Shown one piece after another: positions 46,216-58,599 of a stretch of 64,000 nt of DNA. The notes below the pieces were generated by a model. The model did not search any database. It was not told where the DNA came from and saw only the letters and a list, made by a program, of their open reading frames with translations. The DNA lies in assembly GCA_035578905.1 (NCBI GenBank), contig JAQJVL010001135.1, positions 124,001 to 188,000 of the forward strand. The letters are read 5' to 3'. This DNA comes from Stictocephala bisonia. Taxonomy: Eukaryota; Arthropoda; Insecta; Hemiptera; Membracidae. The stretch's first letter is position 1, and every line of letters begins with the position of its first letter. A program made the position numbers and the translations under genes.

Positions 46216-48682
46216 CAGGGTGAATGGTACGTGGTGTTTAAAAATTTAAGGGCTTAAACTACATGCTTGGGGCTACTTAAAAACGCAAATTTCAGTTTTA
46301 TTTGCCAAATGGTTAGTGTGGTATGTTCAAATTAAGATTTTTTTTAAAATCGTGGACCTAACCATAAAAGATCTTTATTACTTACTCAAAAGATCATATT
46401 TTTTAAAATGTGACACCATTTTTGAAATCTACATTAAATTTCCAACAAGAATAATGAGCTAGTAAGATGCGTAAATTAAGGTTGTTATTTAAAATTATGC
46501 GTTAAAGTAAAAAAGTCATATTTTTGTAAATTTTTAAACAATGTTTTACGCTTGGTTACTTAATTATGGTAACGGATATAATGTTTCCAACCATACAGAA
46601 AACTGCGTAATGTTCTTTTCAATGGTATAATTGTGATTTTAATTATTTTGTTTCGTCATCGAAAACGTTAGGTGAAACTGAATTAAAACAAAGTTTGCAG
46701 AAAACTTGAAGCTTTGACTATTTATTAAAAGAAAGATTATAATACTTTGATATAATATTAAGACATACTAATTACATTCGTAAAAATAATTGAAAAAAAG
46801 GTCAACTTAAAATATTAAGATTTACAAATGTTGTTCAAACTGCCTTCCTCCATTTCTGATGCAGGCCCGTGCTCTCTTGCGCATTTGTTGAACTGTCACT
46901 TTTGTAGAGACTTCTTGGCGCACTACTTCAGCAGCCGCAGTTATTCTCTCCCTCAGTTCTTGTTCTGTGTTGATAGGTGCAGAATAGACTTTTTGTTTCA
47001 TCCATCCCCATACACAGAAATCCATGGGACTAAGGTCCGGCGATCTAGCTGGCCACGGTACGGTCCCACTCCGTCCAATTCATGTAGGATAATTGAGCGT
47101 CAACCAGTGACGCACTTCTGCGGTGAAATGCGGTGTAGCTCCATCTTGTTGGAAAAAGAGACTGTCTCTTTTTTCTTGGTTGAGATGGTCTAGCAGCAAA
47201 GGGAGACTGTGCTGTAAAAAGTCCAAAAAGCGTTCCCCGTTAAGGTTTCCCTCGAAGAAATGTGGGCCAATAAGTGTTTCACCTACTATTCCAACCCATA
47301 CCATAATGTGAAATCTCTTTTGAAAAGATCGTTCTTTGGTTGCTCTTGGGTTATCTTCTGCCCACATGTGCATATTATGTGTATTAAAGATTCCTTGTCT
47401 TGTAAATATGGCCTCATCTGTCCAAAGGATCTTTTTGAAGAAATGACACTGCTCAATATTGCTATTGAGCAACCATCTACAGAACTGAACACAAGGAGCG
47501 AAGTCTTGAGCTTCAAGTGCTTGTACAGGCGTGAAGTGGTATGGATGAAACTTGTTTCTATGAAGAATATCCAACACTTTCCACTGTGAAACATTTAGTT
47601 GAGCCACAATTGCCCTACTACTACTCTCTGGGTTTTCTTGAAAGGTATTTAGAATCAATTCTTCAACACTTACATCATAATTAACTGGACCTACCTCAGA
47701 AGACTTTCTTTGAACTTTTTCACTTTCCACTAACCTCTGGTGAAGTCTAGTGAACACCTGTGGGCTGGGGGCTTTTCGATCTGGGTACCTTAAACTGTAC
47801 TCTCTTTGCGCAACAAGTGCATTGCCGTTGCAAAATCCATAAACAAAATGCATTTCTGCATATTCTCTTGTAGTGAACTCCATGATGCTACAGAACTGAA
47901 TAGCTTATACACAGACCCGGTCTAAAGAGTAAACAGATAATGAATTCCAGTTTTCCTCGTGATAAGGTTGCTTTAAAAGAAACTAATTTTTGTTAAACTA
48001 AGCAGGTAGTGGAATTTCCCAGTAATTAAGGACAACAGACAAAACTATTGATAAGGTTGGGGTGTATGCCGGGTCTAAGAATAGTGGTTAAAACCCCATT
48101 TGTCCCTGATTTACATGTGTTTTTAATCACATAACGTTATTTGAATGTCCAGTCCTAGTTGCTGGCTAGTAAGATAGTCTTACAATTTTTTTAACCACTC
48201 TGTGTTTCTTTCTATTCAAATAATAATAAAAAATGGAACATTGTACGATAATACAAACAAAAGCATATCACTGGAAAGACCATTAAATTATGCAGTTTTC
48301 TGTATAGTTTGACACATTATATCCGTTACCATAATTTAGTAACTACGCTTAAAACATTGTTTAAAATTTTACAAAAACATGAGTTTTTTGCTTTAAAGCA
48401 TAATTTTAAGTACCAACCTTAATTTATGCAGGCTACTAGCTCATTATTCTTGTTAACAATTTAATGTAGATTTCAAAAATGGTTTCATAGTTTAAAAAAT
48501 ATGATCTTTTGAGTAAGTAATAAAGCTTTTTTATGGTTAGGTCCATGATTTAAAAATAAATCTTAATTTGAACATACCACACTAACCATTTGGCATATAA
48601 AACTGAAATTTACGTTTTTAAGTAGCCCCAGGCATGTAGTTTAAGCCCTTAAATTTTTAAACACCACGTACCATTCACCCTG
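46216..48682 (-). mobile_element. Tc1/mariner-superfamily element with ~415-bp inverted repeats
   Basis: 2,467 bp. The left end, 'cagggtgaatggtacgtggt', is exactly inverted at the right. Similarity continues for about 415 bp (46216-46630 against 48268-48682) with scattered differences. Both flanks are (AT)n, so it inserted in a TA microsatellite; the exact target duplication is ambiguous ('acata' left, 'cgtata' right). It encodes one minus-strand transposase between the repeats. Confidence 0.9.
46822..47883 (-). pseudogene. DDE transposase with a single premature stop
   Basis: 353 codons from the ATG at 47883. The N-terminus EYAEMHFVYGFCNGNALVAQ and the following PDRKAPSPQVFTRLHQRL match the DUF4817-type helix-turn-helix found in insect transposases. 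The DDE core shows LWTDEAIF (D156), FQQDGATPHF (D247) and SPMDFCVWG (D288). There are 40 positions between the last two aspartates, counting the stop. Codon 268 is TGA (47080-47082), and the same frame then continues intact to 46822. Without that one codon the gene would be full length. It could be a very young pseudogene, a polymorphic stop or an error. Confidence 0.9.
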
Positions 48683-49975
48683 CGTATATATATATATATA
48701 TATATAGTACATGAAAGAATTTGCAATTCATATGGCCATGGCAACGTAATGAGCTTTTGTCAATCATCTGTTGCATTGACTTGTGTTATCTTGTTTATTT
48801 GTGACTTTTACACTTTAATCTAGTTTATTGTGGTGTTTTAGTGTGGTTACCTTTATATTAGTGACTTAGGCTGGAGGGAAAAAAGCCGATTTATTTGCTA
48901 AACATGTAAAAAGGGGCTTCATCCCTACTCTCTACCATTCTATAAGTGTTTTTTTTATTTAATTTTGTATCTAAATACATAAAATTGTCAATAAGTATAT
49001 GTAAGTACTAACTGTACCCGCCCGCTTTGCTGATCATAATATTGAGTTTGATTATATACTCGTAACTTATTAAGCTATTGTAAAATACATTTAGATTTTA
49101 TGGTGAATTAAGATATGAAACATATATTATTACAATTTATCTTCTTACAATTTTATGATTTCTAGTATGAATTGTTTTACCTGAATATTGATAAGGTTTT
49201 GTTATTGTTATCAAATTTAACAATAACAATCTGAGGGTGTATAGAATTTTAGCATTTTTGGTAACCTTATAACATTTTTCATTATAGTTCATACTAGCAA
49301 CTCACTTTGACAATTTAACTTCAAATGAAAATATACTAATTCCAATCATAGTTAACTGCTGGCTTTTCCTTTCTTTTAATAATTGTTACTAAAATATATA
49401 TCTTATTTTATTCATGATTCTGTGATAGACAATATATCCTTATATTAATAATCACATATTTACACTACCAGTTATACTTATTTTAGCTTCATTTAATTTT
49501 TACATTAATTTATTTAATTCAACTTGTGCTAACAAAAATAACTTTAAATCTGTTTTATATTCAGCTGTAAATCTTTTTAGTTAAGAATAAGGTAGGCTAT
49601 TTTCTCCACTTTTCAAGGTATAACAGGTTGAATGTTTAGTTGAGTATACATCATATTTATATACAATATCTTGGTTGTTTGTTTATATATATTAAGTTTG
49701 TTGATTTCCAAGTTTACATATATGTTAGGATTAACAATACGGTTTTCCCCTATTTTGTCAGTTTCATTTTTGTGCATTGTAAAGAATTAATACCTTAAGT
49801 GTGTATATATATATATATATAATTTTCTTTGAGCATGCATTTGGATACGAAATTTTTTTTATGCTAATTGTGGTAAACTCCCTTGATTTATTCATAAAAT
49901 TTAAGTTATTTTTATTATTATTTTTAGTGCATACTACAATTACATTTTTGAAAAATATATTAATCCATCAATAGG
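48683..49975. other. AT-rich intron sequence, no gene seen
   Basis: Contains (AT)n tracts at about 48686-48706 and 49804-49820. No other feature recognised. Confidence 0.45.
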
Positions 49976-50099
49976 TGGCGCGGCAGAGGCAATAACGACA
50001 CTTGGACGGTGACGGACAAAGCATGATTTACTAGACAATTACCGAAAAATATACTGTGAACAAATAGACTGTTATACACAAGTTGCTCAACTTTTAAAT

Positions 50100-53000
50100 A
50101 AGGACTATAAAGACTTGATTACAACAATACACTTTAATATACAAAGCTACCATAAGAATATTGACAGTTTATTACTACTACTGGAGAGCATGAACTTTAC
50201 ATTTGACATAATTATTTTATAGAGGCATGGGTTGACACAGACACAACTTTTGTTACTTTAGACGGTTACGACATTTATAGTTCTACTAATAACTGGAATG
50301 ATGGGGTTGTCGTTTATATAAATGCTAAGTTTTGTGGAGTAGCGTGTCAGATGATATTAGAAGAGGCAACAGGACTTCAGCTGGACTTTGACATTGACGC
50401 ACGACACAACAACTTACTGTGTGTTTACCGCAGTCCAGCTATGAACTGTGAACCGTTTTTAGAGGGCTTAAAAATATTATAATTATATTAAAACTAATAC
50501 TACATATCTTTTAATTGGTGATACTAATATTAACACTTTAGGTTTAAATAGAAATGACAATGTTCAAGACAGTTACCTCAATATGAAGCTGGTCTTACAG
50601 AATGTATTAACAGGCCAACCAAAGTTACTGAATATTCAAGGACTTGTATTGACCATATTTTTATTAAACACTGTGACTACATTGCCGTAACTGCGGGTGT
50701 ACTATGTACGGACCTGACTGACCACTACGCGGTGCTGATAGTTGTAGAACGTGACACCTCACGTGTCAGTGCCCGCACTGACAATCTTACGTACCTAGAC
50801 CAACAGGAACTACACAGACTATTGGAAACTCAGTCATGGAACCATGTTCTGGCTCATCAAGATACTAACGCTTGTTGCGACGCCCTTTGGATACGTTGGA
50901 GTCGTTAAAACGTTCATCAATAAAACCTAAAAGACAAAGCTCTCGTTATAAAAACCCTGGATAGCAACAGATTTAATTAGAGGAATAAGGAAAAGGGATA
51001 AGTTAAGCAAAATGTTAAAAGAAGGACCTTTTAATGGACATATAAGAAACTATTACATTACTTTTCGTTAATATTTAACATACTAAATAAAACTTAGTAA
51101 AATTGCTTATTACAAGGAACAAGTATTGAAGTCATCAAATTACCCTAAGATGTTTTGGAAAATTATAAATGAAATACTGGTTTACAAAACACAAAAGATT
51201 TGTTTCCTATTCAGAGCTTCATACAGGCGTCAGACTCCAGCGGTGGGGGGTAGCTGTGGCTAATTTATTCAATGTTTTCGTGTCTCAAGTAGGTTTACAT
51301 CTAGCGAGGGGGTTGCCAGGCCTGGCCGGACCGACTCTGGTGAACGACGCCATGTATCAAGCCAGACATGTGTTCCGAATGGAGCAAGTTACCGATAGCC
51401 AGGTGGAGAGGTATGTGGCTGAGATGCGTGGTGGTTCAGCTCCTGGTTGCGACGAAATTCCTACGTCTGTATTGAAAAAGAATATTAAATTTCTACTTCC
51501 TTCCCTAAAACATTTGATTAACTTAAGTATCCACTCGGTGTTTTTCCTGATAAATTAAAATTAGCTAAAGTAATACCGTTTCATAAGTCTGGGAGCAAGA
51601 TTGACTTGAATCATTACAGACCTTTCTCTTTGCCTAGTGCGATAGGAAAATTGTTAGAGAAATGTGTAAAGAAGCAGTTTCAATCCTATTTAGAAACAAA
51701 CAATCTAATTTCAAACTCTCAATTCGGGTTCAGGAAGGGGAGGAATATATGCATTATATAAAATTAGTTCACTAATTATGGATTCACTAAACAATAATTA
51801 TAAAGTACTACTGACATTTATAGATTTGGCAAAAGCGTTTGATAGTACTGATCAAAATTTAATATTTAAAAAATTAAAATTAATTGGAGTTGATGGTGTG
51901 GCATTGGATTGGTTCAAGAGCTATCTAACCGATAGGCTTCAGGTTGTATCTGTTGATAATCAAATAAGTGTTTCTCAAAAGGTAAACAATGGGGTTGTTC
52001 AAGGAAGTACTCTAGGACCCTTGCTATTTTTAGTTTATATCAATAATATAGATAAATTGATTATATCAAGTAAGATACTTAAATCGCGGACGATACGGTA
52101 GTTATATTCAAAGGTAAGACCTGGAACCAAGTATTTGAATTAGCTGCTAGGGAGTTGAACATTATTAAAATCTGGTTTAATGAAAATATTTAACAATGAA
52201 TTTATCTAAAACCAAAATTTTACCAATCGCCCTGCGGCCAGTGAAAAAGCCACCTGCAGAGCTTCAATTTGTGCTGCGCTCTTGTAGTAACGGTGCAGGT
52301 GGAACAGATTGTGTTTGCCAGCCCATTGACAGGGTAGACCAGTACAAGTATTTAGGTATACAGTAGAGAGTCGATTATCCGAACTAATTGGGACCTCAGG
52401 GTGTTCGGATAACGACATGTTCGGATAATCAAACATATTTTAACCATGCCATTATAGACGCTTATTGATAAGTTTATGTAATGGATTGGGCATATTGAAA
52501 TTAAAAACACAACACATTTAAGTACTGTATCCACATAATACTTTAATTTTGTGTTAAGTAGTCCAGTTTATACAGTAGTATACAGATAAATATCAATAAT
52601 ATTATACTAGCTACCATGTAAAGTACAAAAAACAACTATAAAACTTATTGGACTAATGTTCCTGAAACTAGAGTCTAATACTATTCAACACTAGCTTAAA
52701 GAAAACAAACAACTTTACAAAGTTTCAGCGCTGCACTACTCGAGTGAATGACGATTAACAAGCGACTGTGCACATTCAATGTCAATTACTGTAGTACAAA
52801 CGCTTGACAGCGAAGCTCAGACTAGACAGTGGAAGGTGCACGGCGCGCCCGTTGTTCCTGGAAGGCCTGACTTTACGGCGCAGGCACCGAGTCTGGCAGA
52901 AGCGGTACGCCGCACGGGCTGTGCGCTAACTATAATATCTTTTTTGTATTAAAATATGCACTATATGTACTGTATACAGTTACTGTAGTATGGTACGTTT

Positions 53001-53804
53001 ATTGAAAAATAAAAAATATTAAATACTGTATAAGTGTTGGAACATAAATTTACAACGTGTATTTTGCGTATATAAAAAAAACATTTTTTTTCAGGTTTGG
53101 TTCGGTTAACTGACGTTTCGGATGACTGACGTTCGGTAAATCGACGTTCTACTGTAGTTATTGATATTAGGCTTAGATGAGAACCTCACATTAACTACTT
53201 AAAAATTAAACTTAAGAAAATGATATATGCTTTTAAGAACTTCCTGCATATAATGAAGAATAAGAATAAGTCAAATATTGAATTATAATGAATTAAAAAT
53301 GGTTTATTATGCACATGTTCAATCTCATCTCCCGTACGGCATTATTTCTTGGGGAGGAGCCATCAATACTGTTTTAGAACCTTTAAATGTTATACATAAA
53401 TTTATTATAAATCAGCTTTAAATAAAAACAAACAGTAAAAATCTCTCTTATTTACAGAGTCAGATTTACTAACTATTAGGCAATTATTTATAAGAACTTT
53501 GCTGGTCTGCACCTACACACATAAAGAAGTCTTTCTTAACCCTATCAACCACGGCTATCAGACAAGGAGCGCAAGGGGTGTGCGGGTCCTGGTCATTGAA
53601 AGGGTGATCAACTTGACTAATGCATATTATATCACCAATACTGTTTACATGCATTTGCCCCCAATGATGAGGGACCTGCAGGACAAATCGGTTAGCATAT
53701 TCAAGCGACTGGTTACAACTTGGCTACGAATGGTCAGCTCCGACTGCACTGAGTCACTCCTTACACCCATTTACACTGTGACTAAACTTGTAACTCTTTC
53801 TTGA
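50100..53804 (+). pseudogene. Endonuclease-reverse transcriptase of the non-LTR element, broken
   Basis: Endonuclease: IHFNIQSYHKNIDSLLLLLE to a TAG at 50220-50222, then EAWVDTD-like sequence, LDGYDIYSSTNNWNDG, LIGDTNINTLGLN, and CIDHIFIKHCDYI with DLTDHYAVL (about 50655-50740). [10 protein letters not shown] (about 51726), motif [12 protein letters not shown] (about 51822), motif [20 protein letters not shown] (about 51988-52045), the ADDT motif C one frame off at about 52086, and YKYLGI at 52345-52360. It resumes after the inserted element with IDIRL...EPHINYLKIKLKK (53160 on) and ends with KSVSIFKRLVTTWL (about 53685-53725). At least four frameshifts are present. Confidence 0.85.
52361..53154. 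mobile_element. pogo/Tigger-like element 2 (non-autonomous)
   Basis: 794 bp with TA on each side (52359-52360 and 53155-53156). Ends: 'cagtagagagtcgattatcc' on the left; the right end reads 'cagtagaacgtcgatttacc' on the other strand. No transposase frame. It sits inside the older non-LTR element between the coding blocks for YKYLGI and IDIRL. Confidence 0.8.
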
Positions 53805-54200
53805 ACTCTATCACGATAGAATAATATTTTATTTCCTGCCGTATATTGATATTTGGTAGATTGTCTCCTTTATGATTTTATTTAAACTCATGCTCCATAT
53901 TATTTTCTTATTTCATATAGTCTAAATGCAAATTAGTGTCTAGTTATGTTGTGTATCAAATTTACTCTATTTTGTTATGTTAATATTTTTTTGTTTTTAG
54001 TGGAGTGTTCATTTATCTTTTCATATGTTATTTTTATATGTTTCTAATTTTATCGGCTGGTAATTCTGTATATAGTTAATATTTTGGATAAAACTCGTAG
54101 GCACGCTCAGGCCACGAGCCCATGTGCCTACTATTTCAATAACATTTGTATTTTGTTAAATTATGTACCGCCTTTCAGTGAAATAAAATTTGATTTGATT

Positions 54201-54644
54201 ATATAATTGAAAAACAGCTGATGTTATGTATAACTTACTTCTGTGCTTAATTATTTTTTTATTTAAAAAGTTCAACCTACAGTTGTCCCAGCCTAAGCGT
54301 GCACATGACCTTGACAAGAGGTTAATAGAAGCGGGATAGGGAGGGTGTACTTTTCTAAAAACTGTACACTTATCAGGTTATTAAACATAAGACAATATTA
54401 GACACCAATGTAATATAAATGCACCAGTAACTAATCATTATGTATTAATTCTATTTTGTAAACATAACATATCTTTTCAATGAATTGCAACTAATTGTTA
54501 ATGTTTCTGAATCGTCTGTTTGGCAAATTATTTCTATTAATTTCTTATTTATTTAAATAATCTTAATAAAACAAATAAAATATGCTTTTGACATTTTTAA
54601 AATATATGAAAAATGTTATTTTTTGTAAGATCTGTGTGATACAT
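54201..54644. other. AT-rich spacer, no feature seen
   Basis: Nothing recognised between the non-LTR tail and the minisatellite. Confidence 0.4.
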
Positions 54645-54905
54645 AATACCACTGTACGTTTATGGATGGGTGGGTAGGTCAATACCACTTTACGTGTATA
54701 TGTAGGCGGGTGGGTCAATACCACTGTACGTGTATGGGTGGGCGGGTGGGTCTATACCACTGTACGTGTATGGGTGGGCGGGTGGGTCTATACCACTGTA
54801 CGTATATGGGTGGGCAGATGGGTCTATACCAATGTACGTGTATGGATGGGTGGATGGGTCTATACTACTGTACGTATATGGGTGGGCTGTTGGGTTATTA
54901 CCACA
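54645..54905 (+). repeat. 36-bp minisatellite B, fourth locus
   Basis: Seven copies of 'taccactgtacgtgtatggg' plus 'tgggcgggtgggtcta', the cleanest array of the family here. Open frames on both strands are 12-residue repeats and not genes. Confidence 0.95.
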
Positions 54906-56219
54906 CATAAGTAGTTATCTGTGATATTACTAAATAATAAATAAAATATTAATGTTCGTTTAATGGATATGTAAAATATTTATTAGTCTTTGGTTGCAAA
55001 AATGAAATAGTTCTATGTCGTCAGAACAGTAAATACAGTCGAGTCCGCGAGCACAGTTAGGCTGGGCCATCTGTACCATAATTTTATTCAGTTTGTTTTT
55101 ATTTTACAGCAGTTAATCAAATCAATCAATCAATCAATTATTATAGCTCTATAAGAATACTATGGGAATTTCGGAGGCCAGTGGGACGGAATCTTGAGGT
55201 CGAAGAGGAAAATCCTTCGTTCGTGAGCCTCTTAAAATTTCAAGTCAATTGGACATATAGTTTTGGAGAAATAGTGATGAATGTTAAATGGCTTTTATAT
55301 ATAGACTGTTTTATTTTTATGAAACTAAGAACTGCGCTATTTAAAATAGCCCCAGAAACATTAATTACGAAGAATATTTTACTTTAACCAAGTTACTTTA
55401 CGACAAATGAAAAATTGCAATAATTTGAAAAAGTAAAAAACTTTATTTTTTAAGATAGAAGTTTTTATTTTTGTGTCTTTGTACAAAACTATGTCCGGTT
55501 TTGAAAAACAAGTCAGCTAATAGTGTGAGGAATTTCTACTAGACTAAATATTAATCAAACTTGAAAAATTATATAGAAATTTTTTGGTAAATACAAGTTT
55601 CCTTAAATTTAAAAGTATGATTTATTATCGGCATGATACATATTATTTTTAGTTATAATATAGTTTTATAAATAAAACAAAACAAAAAATATTACTTTCT
55701 ACCAAGAAATAACAAATTTATATTGGTTTTTCCAAACAGCTTCAAAACTGATAATCTTGGCCTAGGTAGGTTTTTCAAATCAAATCAATCTTTATTGCAG
55801 AAACTTCTGAGTACATCAGTAAGCATTACAAACGTCAAGTGAACTTAAAAACTAATAACATTATGAACAATATTATTACAGTATATTTACAAAAGTACAG
55901 AAACATTATGGTACATTAATAAATTATAAAATATCAAGATCTAGAATGCTAAAAACAAAAAACTACATAGTGTGCTAAGCCTGGGATTTCTCACGTATAT
56001 TAGGCAAAACTCCTAGTATCGAAGGGTTAAAATTTAAAACTGCTATTTATTCCACACGTTAAAATGCAAACTTGTGACTTTTAAGACCAGCCAATTTTAA
56101 CTATTTTTTGTAATTTCTACCATATTTCTTGATGGTTCATTAATTACTTTAAGTTGAAAACTTTTTTACACTAGTCAAACTAATCAGACCCAAAATTTCC
56201 TCATAGCTCGAGATTTTAA
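54906..56219. other. AT-rich intron sequence with a possible non-LTR 3' tail
   Basis: An (AATC)n tract lies at about 55114-55139. At about 55776, 'aaatcaaatcaatctttatt' read on the minus strand gives 'aataaagattgatttgattt', the style of tail seen at 54181-54200. A short 3' fragment of a minus-strand non-LTR element may therefore occupy about 55776-56040. No coding part identified. Confidence 0.4.
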
Positions 56220-57443
56220 CCCCTTGCACTCTTGGACAATTTGTCTGTTCTATTCATCAGCTATCTATAATTTCCTTGTAAGAAATAAGGATATTAATTA
56301 ATTAAAAAATAAATATCCCTGTAATAAAACTTGTAAGAAACTGCACAGTCGTGCTCGTCAATTCTCATATCCAGTATAGCTGGCTACATGCCATTTTCCT
56401 CAAACCCTCTTGTATCCAGTATTACGGGATATAGTTATGCAAAGTTTATTTAATTATTTTTAATTTCTACTGTAACTAGTACATGGTGTGACCTGTGTTT
56501 GTTCCTCAGAACTAATATAAGAATCAAAACAAATTTTTTTTTTTAAAGGAGAGGCCGATCTCCTCCTTAACCTTACTCTGACCATTCCCCATAGACCAAT
56601 GATCTGTGGGAGGAACTTATTCAGTCAGAGTAAGGGGGCGAACCTGTACAGTACAAGGTGAATATTACTGATAAATTTTTTCAATTCATGTATATATTTT
56701 TTGAAAAGTATATATTTTTTTGAAAAAAAACTAAAAATGAAAGACAAATGAGGTCCTGAGTTGTGTGGCATGCTGTTCCGTCATTCTAGTCCCAGCAAAG
56801 GGGTACACATTGAAAACAAAGCTGGTGCACTGTGTCCAGGGCTGCCAGACTATATACATAATTTTAGTATTTAATTTAACATTATTTATTTGTTATACAA
56901 GTTTATTTTTTACATAATTGTCAAGGTACATTTTTTGGGTAACTTTTTAACTTTTGTACAACAAGGATTTTAAATGTTATTGAAGATTTTATATTATTTA
57001 CATAATTTTTATAGATATTAACAATAAAACACATTTACAAAACCAGCTTATTAAATAAAAAAAAACCTGCTCTACAGCCAAGAGTTTACTTACAAATAAT
57101 TTTAAAATACTAAACCATTTTCTAGCACAATGAGTTTTAATTTCAATAAAATAAACAAACCAAATAATGAGAAAAAGTATAAATTAGGTTTGTAATACTA
57201 GTACACCATTCAAATACCTGGACATTTAAATGTCCATTTAAACAATTTTACAAAATGTAATAGTAAACGAACACCAGAGTACAATGTACAGATCAGGTGA
57301 CCTCATAGCAGAGCTGTAGAGGAAACTAGGGTTAGCCAGTAATGCTGGATACAAGAGCTGATAGACAGATAGCCGACACCTTTAACCAGAGTTGTACAAG
57401 AAAACACCATATTCCGGTATACTGGATATGAGAGTGCAAAGTG
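56220..57443. mobile_element. piggyBac-like non-autonomous element 3
   Basis: 1,224 bp between TTAA at 56216-56219 and 57444-57447. Ends: 'ccccttgcactctt' on the left; the right reads 'cactttgcactctc' on the other strand. Both ends carry 'atatccagtat' repeats. An inner palindrome 'ccttactctgac' / 'gtcagagtaagg' lies near 56570-56635. No coding sequence found. Confidence 0.7.
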
Positions 57444-57730
57444 TTAAAGTTATAATTTTGTTATATTAAAATGATGTTGTCGTATAGACACTTATATAAA
57501 AACTTACTGCAACGACGATTTAATGGCTTGAGTTACAATCTTCATTTCTTCCTGTAAAAAAAGATTTACGAGGGTCGTCCAGAAAGTAAAGAACGATTGC
57601 GCCTAACGGACGGCGCAGTTCCCCCACCACCGCGGGAGTGGGCTTATTCTTTAGTCCAAACCTTCCGCTTCAGTTTGAGCTGTGTAGCGGTGCCGTGAGG
57701 TCACGTTTGCGTCTCTTGTGGAAGTTCAAA

Positions 57731-58012
57731 ATGGCGGCGCCAATTGAAAATCCCGCCAAGTGTGAAGTCCGTAGTGTGATTCGGTTTCTGAATGTGCAGC
57801 ATGTTCGACCCATAGAAATTTATAGGCAAATTAAGGCAGTGTACGGTGACAATGCGATGAACGAGTCATCGGTGAGAAAATGGTGCATTCAATTTAATGA
57901 AGGCAGAACTAGTGTGCACGACGAGGAACAAAGTGGAAGGCCGTCACTCGTTACTGACGAGTTGACAGCGAAAGTTGACGAAAAATTCAAGAAAACCGGC
58001 GTTTCACTTTGA
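57731..58012 (+). pseudogene. mariner transposase N-terminus, left arm
   Basis: Starts MAAPIENPAKCEVRS and runs through IEIYRQIKAVYGDNAMNE and HDEEQSGRPSLV to a stop at the arm's end. It contains the DNA-binding part only. In principle it could bind the terminal repeats without cutting. An upstream in-frame ATG at 57638 adds 31 residues. Confidence 0.85.
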
Positions 58013-58049
58013 GCGGTCTACTGGCAGTGGAAAAATTCCAGTAGACCGC

Positions 58050-58331
58050 TCAAAGTGAAACGCCGGTTTTCTTGAATTTTTCGTCAACTTTCGCTGTCAA
58101 ATCGTCAGTAACGAGTGATGGCCTTCCACTTCGTTCCTCGTCGTGCACACTAGTTCTGCCTTCATTAAATTGAATGCACCAGTTTCTCACCGATGACTCG
58201 TTCATCGCATTGTCACCGTACACTGCCTTAATTTGCCTATAAATTTCTATGGGTCGAACATGCTGCGCATTCAGAAACCGAATCACACTACGGACTTCAC
58301 ACTTGGCGGGATTTTCAATTGGCGCCGCCAT
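58050..58331 (-). pseudogene. mariner transposase N-terminus, right arm
   Basis: Mirror copy of 57731-58012 with a few substitutions (for example HDEERSGRPS instead of HDEEQSGRPS), also ending at the palindrome centre. It keeps the helix-turn-helix region and lacks the catalytic domain. Confidence 0.85.
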
Positions 58332-58599
58332 TTTGAACTTCCACAAGAGACGCAAACGTGACCTCACGGCACCGCTACACAGCTCAAACTGAAGCGGAAG
58401 GTTTGGACTAAAGAATAAGCCTACTCCCGCGGTTGTGGGGGAACTGCGCCGTCCGTGATGCGCAATCGTTCTTTACTTTCTGGACGACCCTCGTACCATT
58501 GTTATACCCTAAGTTAAGTTTCATTGGTTAAACAACCACTGGAACGTAACTATGTTCTTTAAGGTCGAGAAACTCATGATTCTCTAATGGAACATTTTT

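Larger units (their letters stand above)
49976..54200 (+). mobile_element. Non-LTR retrotransposon (jockey/CR1-type), interrupted
   Basis: Begins near the end of an AT-rich tract at about 49976. It carries endonuclease and RT regions in order and ends in a 3' UTR with 'aataaaatttgatttgatta' at about 54181-54200. A pogo-like element (52361-53154) splits the RT region. It is nearly full length but with several frameshifts and no intact protein. It lies in the last GMPS intron, same strand. Confidence 0.8.
57569..58493. mobile_element. Palindromic mariner derivative (two 5' halves head to head)
   Basis: 925 bp with TA on both sides (57567-57568 and 58494-58495). Arms 57569-58024 and 58038-58493 are inverted copies of 456 bp with only about a dozen or fewer mismatches, around a 13-bp centre. 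Each arm is the 5' end of a mariner: terminal repeat 'cgagggtcgtccagaaagta', leader, and the first ~94 codons of transposase. It is unlike the 10-kb and 41-kb mariners. It has two left ends and no catalytic domain. Confidence 0.95.

Noticed and set aside
52206..52534. Minus-strand frames of 76 and 60 codons
   Set aside because: Shadows of the RT coding strand and of the pogo-like insertion.
54662..54924. Three overlapping 64-82-codon frames
   Set aside because: Same minisatellite effect; no conserved protein.
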